Source: Oreohelix idahoensis (Eukaryota; Mollusca; Gastropoda; Stylommatophora; Oreohelicidae). From it: a DNA stretch of 64,000 nucleotides. Made by a program: the position numbers and the translations under genes. The DNA lies in assembly GCA_024509875.1 (NCBI GenBank), contig JAMPIV010008050.1, positions 62,001 to 126,000 on the forward strand. Reading direction: 5' to 3'. Position 1 is the first letter of the stretch; the number at the start of each line of letters is the position of its first letter. Below, piece by piece: positions 10,846-22,079 of the stretch. The notes beneath the pieces were generated by a model. The model had not been told where the DNA came from. It did not search any database and saw only the letters and a list, made by a program, of their open reading frames with translations.

Positions 10846-13175
10846 TTAGCAATCAGGGCAACATCATCAGCAAATTCCAGCTCTGAAGTACAGACCTGTC
10901 TCATCCTCCAGTACCCCACTGAATACTTTCTTGTTCTCTCCTTACACGCCTTGATGACATCGTTCATGAGGAGAATGAAAAGATAAGGTGACAGGATATC
11001 ACCTTATCTTACACCAGTGGCGGTCCTGAACTCTTCTGACTTATGGTTAGCTGTCCTCACATAATTTCTGCAAGACTTGTAGAAGCTCTGTATAGCATGA
11101 ATCGGAGGTGCTGGAATGGTCTTCCTTGCCAAACAGTCTCAAAGTTTGCTCCAGGGGACCCTGTCAAACGCCTTTTCCAGATCTATGAAACAAAGATGGA
11201 TCTCACTCTTATACTCAAGGGCCTTTTCACTCAGCTGTCTGAGTGTGAAGATTAGGTCTTGAGTACTTCGGTTTGCTCGGAATCCGCACTGGACTTCATA
11301 CAATTGTGGCTCAGCTAGGCGTCGGAGTTTCTGCTCTAGTATTCTAGAGTAGATTTTACCAGGGACACTGAGAAGGGATATGCCTCTATAGTTTCCACAT
11401 TGTCGATTGTCACCCTTTTTGAAAATTGGTGTTATGATGGCAATCTCCCAATCCTTTGGTATGGTCTTGTTGCACCACGCTGCCTGTAGGACCCTTAAGA
11501 ATAATAAGTCGCCTGATGCTCCCATGTACTTAACAATTTCTGGTGTTATACCATCATGCCCTGCTGCTTTGTCCATCTTGATTTTCTCCAGTGCTGCCTT
11601 CAGTTCTTTCATCTTTATGTCATCTTCACCATCATTGGTTTTCTCTTCTGTGCTAGTAGTTATCATTTCTGATGCTTGACCTTGCTCATTATTCAGGAGT
11701 TCTGAGAAATATTCTTTCCATCACTTCCTTCGGGGCAGTAAGCAATTTGCCTTGCTTGTCCTTTATAAATTTAAGAGGGCATTGTTTTTCCTTCCTCATG
11801 TTCTTTAGGGTCTTATAGAACAATTTCTGGTTTTCTTGCGGATCTTTTTCTAGCTTTTCTCCAAATTCTTCCCAGGACTTCTGTTTTGCTGCTAGCACCT
11901 TGTTCTTTGCTTTTGTTCTGAGTGTCACATATTCTCTATATTTCTCCATTTGTCCTGTTGTGTTTTTAGCTTCTAAGTATTGTTTCCATGCCATTTTCTT
12001 CTCTCTTATTTTCTCTTTGACTTCCTCTGTCCACCAAGGTGTCCTCTTTCTCTTGTTCCCAAGTCGGGCTTCACCACATGCTTCTGCAGCAGCTGTCTTT
12101 ATGATGTCCTTGAATTTAAGCCAGAGGGTTTCCAAGTCATCAGGTTGTTCTTCTGTGTTGCTCACCGCTGAAGCAATAAGCCCGTGATATATGGTCTTAA
12201 TTTCTGTCTCTCTCAGCTTGTAGGTCTTAATGCTCATTTCTACCATTCGTTTACTTAGTTTCTTGCGTGATGTTGGGCAGTTCGTAGGCTGAGCAACTCT
12301 TTCAGTTGTTCTTATGATTGTAAGCAGGTAGCGATCACTTCCAATCTCTGGCCCCCTCCAGACTCTAGCATCCCGGACATATTTGAATGAGCTCCTCTTA
12401 ACAATGGCTTAGTCGATCACTGACCTCATTCTTTGTTGGTTCACATCTAGTGTATGCATGTATGCGCTTATGGGGGAACTTTGTGTTTATAATGATCAGA
12501 TTCTGCTCACTCCATATCCTCCGATAACTCCACCCCATCTAGCATGGTCATGTCAAACTCTGGCATTGAAATCTACGAGCATGATAATTTCATCTAGGCA
12601 GTCATCCACTGTCTATTGAAGCAGCTCGAAGAATTCCTCCTTGACCTCTGCTCTCTCATCCTCATTTGGCCCATACACCAGGTTGACTATGGTTTCTCCT
12701 TAATTTAGTTTTACAACCATAATGCGCTCCGAGACAAAGTTCCATCCCTTGATACTATTTTTTTGGTTTTTGGCCACAATGCAACCCATGACCCCTTTAG
12801 CACTTTCAGACGTGGGTACACCACTGTAGAGCAGCGTGTTGCCATCGAGATCCATGACTCCTTGTCCTTTTTTCTTTGTTTCCGTTATAGCCAGGATTTC
12901 TAGTTTTGCTTTCCTCATCTCTTCCACCAGCTCCTCTTCTTTCCCATTTATACTTCTTGTGTTCCAAGTTCCATAAGTCGTAGTCCGTCCCAGTTCGCCG
13001 CCTTTAGAATCAGTCCGGTTTTCTCTCTTGTAGGTCTCGTAATCAAAAGTTTAAAGCAAACAGGTGATTGGCCTATTGTACCTTTGCATGGTGGAGGGGC
13101 TGCCTGCTTACGACCTCCATGCAGGCCGCCCTCCTCCTTTTTCAGCCGGGCTTGGGACCGGCCTAGGCGGAGTTG
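10846..13175 (-). pseudogene. LINE (family E) with endonuclease and N-terminal RT, 3'-truncated
   Basis: Read on the minus strand from about 13,175. A GC-rich 5' leader (GGTCCCAAGCCCGGC) is followed by an EEP-type endonuclease (TWNTRS near 12,960; ILAITETKKKG near 12,870). It is broken by stops, and the usual GDFNA reads VDFNA. Next is a 185-residue linker ORF (12,246-11,689) with RTPWWTEEVKEKIREKK. The RT ORF follows (11,666-11,139) with DKAAGHDGITPEIVK, CGNYRGISLLSVPGKIYSRI and CFIDLEKAFDRVPW. A last in-frame block, ELEFADDVALIAKS, encodes the FADD box at about 10,850-10,890. The copy ends right there, next to a SINE. Losing the 3' end is unusual for a LINE; a later deletion or rearrangement at the SINE junction is likely. 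Multiple stops and frameshifts make it dead. Confidence 0.85.
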
Positions 13176-15879
13176 TCAGGATAATATATGAATATTTAAT
13201 ATGGTTAGAGAATATGTAAATATTTAATGCGCCAGTGCCAGAAAATCTGGATTATAACAAGACCAGATACGGATCAGACGAGCCCATCGAAGGATGGATG
13301 TTAATGGATCTCCAACAAATAACGTCCTTGGCCGTGATGGAGCATATAGTAAATACAACTTCCCTCTATCTGAAGACATTATCCTTGTCACATTATGTCA
13401 CATATTTTTTAAAATGAACTTATGTCTTTGTATATGTAGAAAATATTGTATTTTCTCTGATCTCTTTCAGCATTTCTCTATTCTTCCCTTATATTCTTCT
13501 CACGTAGCTCTTTCTCTTTTGCTCGTCTGTCCCTCATGAAGGCCTTGTGGCCGTACTGTAGGGGCCATTTTCTTTGTCCTATGTCCTAGTAAAACGTATA
13601 CATCTTTCTTTCTTTTTTCTTTCTTGTTGTCTCTGTTCCTTTGTTTGTCTCTTTCTTCCTCCTTTCTTCTATCCTTTCTTTCTTTCTTTCGTTCCTTTTT
13701 TCTTTCTTTCCTTCTGTCTTTCTTTCTTTCTGTCTTTATAAATTGTGTCGAAGTTTAAGTTTATTTCTTTCAACACATTCTGCAGATAATATAACAAGGT
13801 TGTGTAACCTTAGATACGATTTGACCAATTTTAATTTGGAATTAATCCTTTCATTTTTTCTACCTTTTGTGAGCTTCATTTGGGCAATCTCAAAATTGTC
13901 TTTTTCTCTTTCGGAATCATAGATAAACCTCGAAATCCTTACAGTTGCACCCATAAAAAAAAAAATCACAAATCTAGTAGCTCTCTCATTTTAAACAGGG
14001 AATTTCAGAATTTGCAAAGGCCTTCCACTGTATGAAGAGGGAAGAACTGACTTCGAAATCTTCCATTTTCTCGAAAGCATACAACCAACGGAATCTGCTT
14101 ACTTTATAAACTTGTTAAGTTCGTTTTCATGAATTACCTGACGTAAAGTGGCGCAGTTTCCAAATATACAGTATGTTTCTGTAATTAATCCTTTGGAATT
14201 TAATGATAAACCTACTTTACCACATAAAAAAAAAAATTATCTTGGTTGATGCTAGTTTTGTACCTAGGGTATGAGTATGGTGAAGTGTAAGTCACACACA
14301 AACAGAAGCAATTTAATTTTCATTTGGACTCATCAGCACTCGTCTCATTAACTATTCATTTGTCATTAAATTTTTCTCTGATTTCGGAATAGTTTTGTTC
14401 TGAAATATGTGAGCCACCTCGAAATCCTTCGCAAGCTTAGTTGCACCCACTAAACAATGTTTAGAGCCAGTCTGACTAGACAATATCCCAGTGGAAGAGC
14501 TTGTCAAAAGTTGTAGTAATTACCAGCTGGGAAATAGCATTTACCACTACAATTTCGAAATCTGTTAAATTTAACCACAGCTCTGACCAGGTGCTGCTCA
14601 GTACCATCAAGACCACGGTCCTGAAATATGTACCTTCTTCATAACTAACTTAAAACTCTCTTGTTACACTGGGCCCCCTGAGTTGGGCGCGAGCTTCTGA
14701 TTGGGTACAAATCAGATTAAATTCAGCCTCCAAGTGCTATTTTTGGCCATTCCACAAGACGACACCCTCAGGCGAGGACGGAACTACACATATATTGCAT
14801 TCAACAATTCGCCATTTTCTAAAAGATATTGTGGCCAAGGACAAAAGAAGAATAAACACAGTACGTTGATTAGCATGGGTAAATTCCCTCTAGCTTATCT
14901 TTTTATTTGAACTGGAAGGCTTATTTAAACAAGTGGTCAAACGCTCCCAAGTGTGTATATCAGCGATGACCAATGGGTTTCGAGTGTTTGAAAAAAATGT
15001 TACCTTTCCCCGTTTCCCCTAACAACGAAAGATAGTATTTATAGTCCGACCAATCGTGGTTAGGCTTTCATTTGTTGCGCTCCAATCAATTTGGAGTTTA
15101 CATGGTAGGCTATTTCTGTAACGCAAGTTTTTTTTCAAACACGTTATAAAAAAAATTTTATGAGCAGAAATGATTTCATGCTGTCAGGCATCCCCACTAT
15201 TTTATTTTGGTTATAATTTATTAATTCCTGGACTATTTGCGTAACGTTTTACATATTCTTTGTCAGCAAGCCCTAAGGAACCCAAATATCCAAATTTAAA
15301 ACAGCTACGTGGCTGCGTTCAAAATATGCAATTTCTTCTACCTCCTGTTTCGAAGATGTGCTGTCTGGGTACTGTTATGTTTTCAACCGTAAACCCATCT
15401 ATTGTTATCTTTCCTAATAAGCGTTTTTTATGATTTTAAAACCTAACTCTGGGATGGTTAATGTATTTTATCACTGTCCGTCTGAAAAAAAGTTAGTGCT
15501 TGTAGTCTTACAGGTGATGGCTGAGATGCAAAGAATGAACCAGAGTTCGGGTCGGCTTTCTGCCTCTCCCTTCTCTTTTTATCCGAAGGATGGCCGCAGA
15601 TAATTAATGTTAGGATTAATTTAGGTCATTACGCAGTACGTCTCAATGTTTTTCTTAGAAATGCAGCACACGTTTCATTGAAGAAGGCGGGTAATAATAC
15701 AGTAAGCTTTTATATCAACGTGAAAGCGTTACCATTTGCAGACGAAGCAGAAAACAAGGGGGATTTCGAGTACATTCTTTGTGACAGCACTGTTATTTTC
15801 CCATTGCTCTTCTCTTTATTAATTTTATTTGTTAGGCTTCATATTTACTTGATAATTTATATATGTGGATTAGAATATT
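13176..15879. other. No recognised gene; TTTC-rich tract
   Basis: No ORF with a recognisable domain. A pyrimidine tract of TTTC, TTTCC and TTTCTG units occupies about 13,600-13,735. Short poly-A runs lie near 13,955 and 14,226. Beyond that I see nothing to annotate. Confidence 0.5.
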
Positions 15880-15968
15880 CCATGACACTGCCCTACAAGA
15901 CGGCACCAGGCGTGACGGCCACTGAGTGCTTTGACAGTCTGCGGCTAAGGATCAAAGAAGAAGAACTA
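15880..15968 (+). repeat. GAA-tailed dispersed repeat (family S4), copy 2
   Basis: Matches the reverse complement of about 10,206-10,290: ggcgtgacggccactgagtg, ctttgacagtc, ggctaagga, then a short (GAA) tail. It is the 3' end only. Confidence 0.6.
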
Positions 15969-16599
15969 CCTTAATTAAACACAAGGTCTGGTCAAATTTA
16001 CAGATCTTAACAATAGAGGATTTGTATTCTGTTTTTTATTTTTTAAATGCTTTCTGCTAAACGCATTCCTTGCTCATGATTCACGCAACCACCGGATGTG
16101 CTTCTAAGTGCTCTGCTCAGAGAGTTAACAGTGTTTTTTCGGTGCATTCACTCTGAGAGTGTTGTGCTGTAGCCACATCTTCTGTTGCTGGCACGTGCTT
16201 TTGCCGAGTCATTACGTAAAGTGACATAGACAAAGACGAGTAAGAACTTATTAAAAAGGTTTAACTTTTCCTCCATTTTTCCAGCTGTGGACAGATTACA
16301 CGTGCGTGTGGCACGAACATTGGACAGATAGTTTGAGAGCGCATCACAATTTTGATCGCTTGACAGCAATCGCAAATTTCGGAAAAGAAGGACGCTTGGA
16401 GAATTTCAAGTAATACACATGACCTTGCATGTTTTCGTCGCAAACCTTTAATGGGGAGTACACTTGGAAGATCACGTGTTCAGGATTTCTTTCAAGCTGG
16501 AAGCCTTTTTTTTTTCCTTAAGGGCAGACAAATTCATGTTTTGGATGATAAATTTGCACAGACAGTTGAAATCTGAACACCGAACTACAAGTGCGTTTT

Positions 16600-16683
16600 C
16601 GTGTGTATGCGTTTTCGTGTGTGTGCGTTTTCCTCTGTGTGTGTGTGTGCATGCGTGCGCGTGCTTGCGTGCGCGTGCGTGTT
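16600..16683. repeat. GT/GC-rich microsatellite
   Basis: An imperfect purine-pyrimidine alternating tract: repeats of gtgtgtgcgttttc followed by tgtgtgtgtgtgcatgcgtg and cgcgtgcgtg. Such alternation can favour Z-DNA. ORFs on either strand in this interval are low-complexity shadows. Confidence 0.85.
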
Positions 16684-16809
16684 CTTTAAAATTTGTTTGT
16701 TGTACATGAAAATTCCTAAAAATAATGAACAAAACTTGTTCTCCTTATTGCGTGTTCCTCCTTTGGAATAATTGATTGGAAGTTCAAAGTGGAATTAAAC
16801 GAGACTGTA

Positions 16810-17604
16810 CAGGGTGTCCATAAAAGAATGTACCTATTTCTTTTTTTTCACCTACTTGACCCATGTGTGGAGAGACATGAAGCAATTACCGGTTGCAACT
16901 CAACTGCGAAAGTGTCATTTGAAATACCCGCCGTGCGCATGCGCATTGTTTTTGCAACAAGATGGAGCTCAATGAACATCTCCCACAACGGTGGATTTGT
17001 TGCAGTGGTCCAGACGATGCAGTGTTGCTGAGATGGCCCCCGAGGTCCCCAGACATGACACCATGTGATGTCTTTTTGTGGGGCTTCATCAAGGACAAAG
17101 TCTTTGTCCCACCGTTCCCTCGAGATCTGGTGGAGCTGAGAGAGCGGATCATTGGAGCCTTTGCTGCTGTTACAGGAGACATGCTGATTCTTCTTCTTCT
17201 GCGTTCGTCCTAAAAAAGGACGTTTGTTACGTTGTGTCGCCGTTTACAGCAAAGCTGCGATATCTGCGCCTTTCGGCCCGACACATCCGTTTTCGGCATG
17301 GCATTTTTGGGACCGGGTTAACCTTCCCTCTTCGATCCCTACTCTCTCAGCCAGACTGCAGTGATGCAGCCTGTTTCCAGGACCACCATTTGGAGGTGGA
17401 GTATGCGATTCAAGTGTGGGAAGAAATGGACTATCGACTAGATATCTGTCGCGTCACGAAGGGTGCACATATTGAGTATTTGTAAGGTATGCTAAAAAAC
17501 TTGTAGAGATTATCTTACTTGTGTGATAGAAAGCATCCTCGTACCACATCATAGGGCCGAGAATAATTTTTTTGAAAAGGGTTCAGTCTTTTATGGACAC
17601 CCTG
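16810..17604 (+). mobile_element. Tc1/mariner-type element, deletion derivative
   Basis: Perfect 17-bp inverted termini: CAGGGTGTCCATAAAAG at 16,810-16,826 and its reverse complement at 17,588-17,604. The flanking dinucleotide is TA on both sides (16,808-16,809; 17,605-17,606), as expected for the superfamily. The remaining transposase encodes only the C-terminal part: LLRWPPRSPDMTPCDVFLWG (third catalytic region) followed by DLVELRERIIGAFAAVTGDML. Then a SINE interrupts, and YRLDICRVTKGAHIEYL and a stop follow. The N-terminal DNA-binding domain and most of the catalytic domain are missing, so it is non-autonomous. Confidence 0.9.
17191..17406 (-). repeat. SINE (family S2), copy 1, inserted in the transposase relic
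   Basis: On the minus strand it runs from GCATACTCCACCTCC to the tail TCCTTTTTTAGGACGAACG followed by (AGA)n. The flanks ATGCTGATTC and ATGCGATTC form an approximately 10-bp target-site duplication with one indel. Removing the insert restores the host transposase frame (DML-I-QVWEEMDYRL), so the boundary is well placed. Compared with the 21 kb copy it lacks about 90 bp at the 5' end. Confidence 0.88.
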
Positions 17605-18248
17605 TATTACATTGCCGCATTGGCAAAGCTGCAGCTACTGTTGCCCGCCTTACATCGTGTGTTAGGGGAAACTCCAAACTCACAATGAAGACCAAAAGCT
17701 AGGGTATGTAACGCCTGCGTCACCAACACACTTCTATAGGGTAGCGAGACATGGACAGTCTATGCTAAGCAAGATAGAACGCTCAATACCTTCCATCTAC
17801 GGTGTCTACACCACATCCTTGGCATTTCGTGGAAAAATAAAGTGACAAATGTCGAGGTGCTGTCACGTGCTGGCCTTCAAAGCATGTACACACTGCTTAG
17901 ACAGCACAGACTACGCTGGCTTGCCCATGTCCGCCGCATGGAGGATGGTCGCATCCCGAAAGATTTCTTCTACGGACAACTGGTATATGGCAAAAGAACA
18001 GTTGGGCGACCGCAGCTGAGATTCAAAGATGTGTGCAAGAGGGCACGATGAAGCTGCCGATCTCACCAAGTGGCGATGCTATCTGCGGCGCCACCTCAGA
18101 TTGGGCAAAAAGAAGCTCACACAACAAGCAGAAGAGAGGAGCAAACATCAAAAGGAACACCAGGAAAATAAGCAGCTGAGGGCTGCCACCTCAGGGGCGC
18201 TTTCCCATAGTCAGTTATGACTGAAGGGGCTATTATTATTATTATAAT

Positions 18249-19247
18249 ATTACTTATTTTTTCATGGAGGGAACGAAACAGCTTCTGCTACAGGTAACTA
18301 TTCCTACTCTTGAGAACAAATGTGACAACCACGGCACCAAGAGCTAAACAACGTGCTTACACAAGAAAATACAGGTGAATTTATTTTTTCCCCATGGGAT
18401 CGTAGGAGCTGTAATTTTACTTAGTCACGACGTCAGGTGGGTTCGTGAGTAACGAGTTTTCTTATTAGATGACTTCACGGCTAGCTGACTTAATGAGTTC
18501 TGACAGAAAGTCGAAGTTGTCATTCAGAATTACTGTGTTTTGATTTGCTGGAAATATGTTGCTGATTTTTTGCATCGTATTTCTTTTTCCAAAATTTCCA
18601 AAGTGCATCGATTGCCTTTTATGTATTAATAATTTATATGTGCAGTAAACGTTTTGGAGCCACATTTCGTCTCCGATTTCTAGATTATTGATCACATTTA
18701 AATGTGTGTCAGTGTTTAGCGTGGTGGAATGTTTCCACCTACTAGAATTCTTCTTAATTTCTTGCACATTGTTCACACACTTCTTCCATCTGCTTTTGCT
18801 TCTCTCCCGATCTGCTTTTTCAAGCCGGATTATTTAATTATCTTGTTCATTGTAAAAGGGAAGTCTTTAAATCAGTTTAGAGGGCAGTATCCTTTTGACT
18901 GTTACATTGTAAAGGCAAGTCTTTTTGTTATTGTCAGAGGAGTACAAGAAGTTCACTTTAAAAGAAAAACATAAACAGGGATTTGTAATCCTGTGAATGC
19001 AAAAGGGGGGTACCATCTCAAAAGTGCTAATGGCAAGAAGTAACTCAGTCCAGGGGCTCTGGGTCAGGGGCGAGTTTACAGGCTTTCAGTGTGTGCTTGA
19101 ATAGGGTTCCTCTTCCGACGGAGCATACCATAAGCTGGAGAAATATTATTTTAACTTAACGCTATCACGCTGAGGCCAGTTTTAAAGTATTTTGAAGACT
19201 TAGATAGAAATTGTCTGAGCGTGTTCACGACTTCTTGTGCTCTGACA
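18249..19247. other. No recognised gene
   Basis: A 103-residue minus-strand ORF (18,776-18,465) lies here. I recognise no domain in it; it is asparagine- and lysine-rich, with no signal peptide or membrane segment. It may be chance. Nothing else is seen. Confidence 0.45.
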
Positions 19248-19540
19248 ATGAGACTTGCCTTTACAAAGAAGAAGATTCTTTCCTTTATAATGAAGAAGAC
19301 ACTTCCCTTTACAGTGAAGAGGAGGCTGCCTTCTAAAATGAAGTAAAGACTTCCCGTTTACAATGACGACAAGGCTTCCATTTACAGTACATAGTACACT
19401 TCTCTTTACAGTGCAGAAAAGACTTCTCTTTACAATGATAAAGAGACTTCCCTTTATAGTGAAGAGGAGACTTCCTTTTACAATAAAGAAAAAAAAACTT
19501 CTCTTTACATGGATAAAAAAGATTTCTCTTTCACGTTTTA
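19248..19540. repeat. Degenerate minisatellite, about 28 bp
   Basis: Repeats of the pattern gacttccctttacagtgaagagga, with indels that vary the unit from roughly 24 to 31 bp. About ten units. The ORF across it (LLFT/LPFT repeats) reflects the array. Confidence 0.8.
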
Positions 19541-20156
19541 CTCAGTCACTATCAGCACTTTACGCAACTGCTATAAGTTGTTTCAGTACAAGATTTCCTA
19601 ATGTAGATGCTATGCTCAAGATGTTCCTCAAATTTTCAAACGCATACTGTCATCAATCATTTAGCGTTTCTAAAACAGTTAGATATCTAATGAGATAGTC
19701 AGTAACACAAGAACGTTATGATCAAATAACTCAGCTGCTGAACACATCAGCCCGAAAAACGCCGAAAGAGAAGAACACGCGCCGAACATAATGAACATGC
19801 ATTTAATTGAAAACCGCCATAATAGGGGAACCCCGAAAAGCAGCGCCCTACTGTTTATCTAGAATTGTCAATTGAACAATAATAAAGAGAATGACAGTCG
19901 GATTGGTTAGTATTTGCAAGAAAGGGGGGGGGGGGGGGTTCCTTCTTCATTTCAGACAAGGCGACCAGCGCCAGAGGCGACGCGGCCTCCTGTGCCATTT
20001 TAAGCATCGGGTCAATTTGATAGTTCTGACCTTCGCAATGCCCACTAGGCACTTGGTCCTACCGCGTTAAAGTACTAAATCTGAAGATGGGTAAAGTGAG
20101 ATGAATATGTCGTCACCAGCCAAACTCTGTCTCGTTCCGTCGATGGTGGGGACAAA
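19541..20156. other. No recognised gene; G homopolymer
   Basis: A run of about fifteen G lies at 19,924-19,938. No coding signal or repeat that I recognise. Confidence 0.5.
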
Positions 20157-20745
20157 ATAACAGTAAAAGTAAGGCCTGCAGTGACAGTAGAAGTTGTGTA
20201 AGGTTGAAAGAAGAGAGACTGCATCGATAAAAGTAGTGTAAAGTTAGGTCTTAAGCGACAACCTACTTTGTGTTAAGCTGAATGAAGAGGGCTTAAACGA
20301 AGTAGAAATTGTGTAAAGTTGAAAGATGAGGGCTTAAGTGACGGTCGATATTGTGTAAAGCTGAAAGATGAGAGTTTAAGTGACAGTCGAAATTGCGTAA
20401 AGTTTAAATAAGAGAGCTTAAGCAACTGTAGAAATTGTGTAAAGTTGAATGAAGAGGGCCTACAGTAATAGCAGAAATTGTGCACGAAATAAGAGGGCTT
20501 AATTGCGAAGTAGAAATTGTGTAGAGTTGAAAGAAGAGGATCTAAGTGATAGTTAGAAACTACAGTTGAAAGAAAAGAAACCACAGCGACAAAAGAAATT
20601 GTGTGAAGTTGATAGGAGAGTTAGTACAACGACAGTGGGAATTTTGTACAGTTTGAAGAAGACCTACAGCGATAGCAGAAACTGTGTAAAGCTAAAATAA
20701 GAAGCCTTACAGCGATATTAGAGACTGTGTTAAGTTGAAAGAACA
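20157..20745. repeat. Degenerate minisatellite, about 42-45 bp
   Basis: Units of the form gtagaaattgtgtaaagttg then aaagaagagggcttaagtgaca recur about 13 times with substitutions and small indels. The most regular stretch is 20,300-20,560. The minus-strand ORF (NFTQF repeats) is a product of the array. Confidence 0.85.
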
Positions 20746-20934
20746 GAAACAGACACCATGCTTGGTAAGGATGTCAATGGTTGATAAAACCATCTTTTTT
20801 TCTTTTAAAGAAAAAATGATAATTTGAATGCTTTTTCCAAAGGCTCTGAAGTTTTCCTTATTTAGATGGCGTATTGGAAGCGGTTCATTAACACACTAAC
20901 ATCACATTAGGTCAACTGCCATCGTCGCAACAAG

Positions 20935-21575
20935 GTCGCCTAAAATTATGTTTAACGTCTTTTCTCTCTTGCCTTGATGGTATTCTCTGAAAGATTCTTT
21001 CCTGTCCATCTCTTGATGTTATCTTCCCCTGTATAGCGTTGTCTTACTCTCACTCGTTTGCTTCAACCTTTTCGCTCCATTGTGGTTTTCAGCTAAGTGT
21101 TATGTCTTTTTATATGACTAAAATATTTGATCTATCTATTCTTCCTTCCTCGTTCGTCCTAAAAAGGACGTTGGTTGCGTTGTGTCCGTTTACAGCGAAG
21201 CTGCGATATTTGCGCCTTTCGGCCGACACATCCGACTTCAGCACGGCATTTTTGGGGGCCAGGTTTGCCTTCCCACTTCGATCCCTACTCTCTCAGCCAG
21301 ACTGCAGTGATGCACCTGTTTCCAGGACCACCACTTGGAGGTGGAGTAGGGTCTTGGTCAGCTCTGGTTCGCTGATCCTGACGCAAGCAGTCAAACTATG
21401 AGTCGCTGACTGCATTTATCTCTCTTGCTGCATCTTCGGTCCCGATCTATCTATTTGATCTCATTTATTAATTTTCTTATCATTTACTAGCTTTTCAAAG
21501 AGTGTTTCGTTTGTTTTCTTCACTTACCATGAGATGCACCCTCATCTTCTACATATCACACTTCAGGTAAGACAC
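20935..21575 (-). pseudogene. LINE (family D) 3' fragment, copy 2, interrupted by SINE
   Basis: Matches about 22,135-22,470 of the longer family D copy: rewritten versions of tcttgatgttatcttcccc and tatagcgttgtctta, a t-rich block, and ccatgagatgcaccctcatc. It is split at 21,141-21,443 by a SINE. It covers only part of the ORF C-terminus and is heavily diverged. Confidence 0.75.
21141..21443 (-). repeat. SINE (family S2), full-length copy with 12-bp TSD
   Basis: Perfect direct repeats GATCTATCTATT flank it at 21,129-21,140 and 21,444-21,455. On the minus strand it starts GGGACCGAAGATGC and continues through GGTGGTCCTGGAAACAGG and GGCCGAAAGGCGCA. It ends TCCTTTTTAGGACGAACG followed by AGGAAGGAAGAA. 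The self-complementary TCCTTTTTAGGA could form a hairpin next to the tail. I do not see a clear tRNA or 5S head. The tail matches that of the RNase H LINE at 40.2 kb. Confidence 0.88.
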
Positions 21576-21752
21576 ACTAAGATAAAGCCATACAGTTGTC
21601 AGTTTTAGATAAAGTTCTGGTGAACAACAATAATGAACATTGTTTGAAAATTTTTCTGTTGTCGTCTTAATTATTTGTATGTGCGTTTTTACTAGACGAT
21701 GAGGTATATGAACAAAAGTAAACCCCATTTTACTAATTGTCTAAGTGTCATG

Positions 21753-21925
21753 CAGGGTCGGCTTTAGCTATACGCTAAATAAGCTACAACTTAGGGCCTC
21801 CCAGTCTGAAGAGGCCTCTCTTGCCAGTTCAGTTGTTGCACGGCCTTATTCTGTCACCATTTGTCAAAAAGGGCATCCACAGCTTCCTATAACTTAGGGC
21901 ATGACCATATCTAAATCCGGCCCTA
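21753..21925. mobile_element. Short hAT-type MITE with 8-bp TSD
   Basis: Perfect 8-bp flanks GTGTCATG at 21,745-21,752 and 21,926-21,933. The ends are CAGGGTCGGCTTTAG and ...CTAAATCCGGCCCTA, imperfect inverted repeats. At 173 bp it has no coding capacity. The 8-bp duplication and CAGGG ends favour hAT. Confidence 0.85.
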
Positions 21926-22079
21926 GTGTCATGTAATGAACAGTGAAAAAATCAAGCCACCTTTTCGGGAAAATACAGAAATGGCGCGCATGAAAATCAA
22001 ATTCAATACCCATTAAAGATCACGCAGGTCTTTCAATATTTTCATGGTGCATTGACCATTGAACATAAGTCATGACTTA

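Larger units (their letters stand above)
16765..18248 (+). pseudogene. 5'-truncated LINE (family B), copy 1, interrupted
   Basis: The LINE begins near 16,765 (KVELNET, matching KLSLETE in the 30-35 kb copy). It is cut at 16,808 by a TA-flanked DNA transposon and resumes at 17,607 with the IGKAAATVARL block. The longest open part, 17,842-18,051, encodes the tail: VEVLSRAGLQSMYTLLRQHR, LRWLAHVRRMEDGRIPKD and KRTVGRPQLRFKDVCK. The 3' end reads GACTGAAGGGGCTATTATTA with a (TTA)n tail, the same as the minus-strand copy that ends near 30,070. There is no RT active site and there are several stops, so it is an inactive fragment. Confidence 0.85.

Noticed and set aside
13641..13922. Hydrophobic ORF rich in F, L and S
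   Set aside because: Produced by the TTTC pyrimidine tract; no conserved domain.
18465..18776. A 103-residue minus-strand ORF as a possible host gene
   Set aside because: No domain, no splice context and no homologue that I recognise; chance is likely in AT-rich DNA.
20273..20584. ORF with repeated NFTQF motifs
   Set aside because: A translation of the approximately 43-bp minisatellite; units contain indels that break the frame elsewhere.
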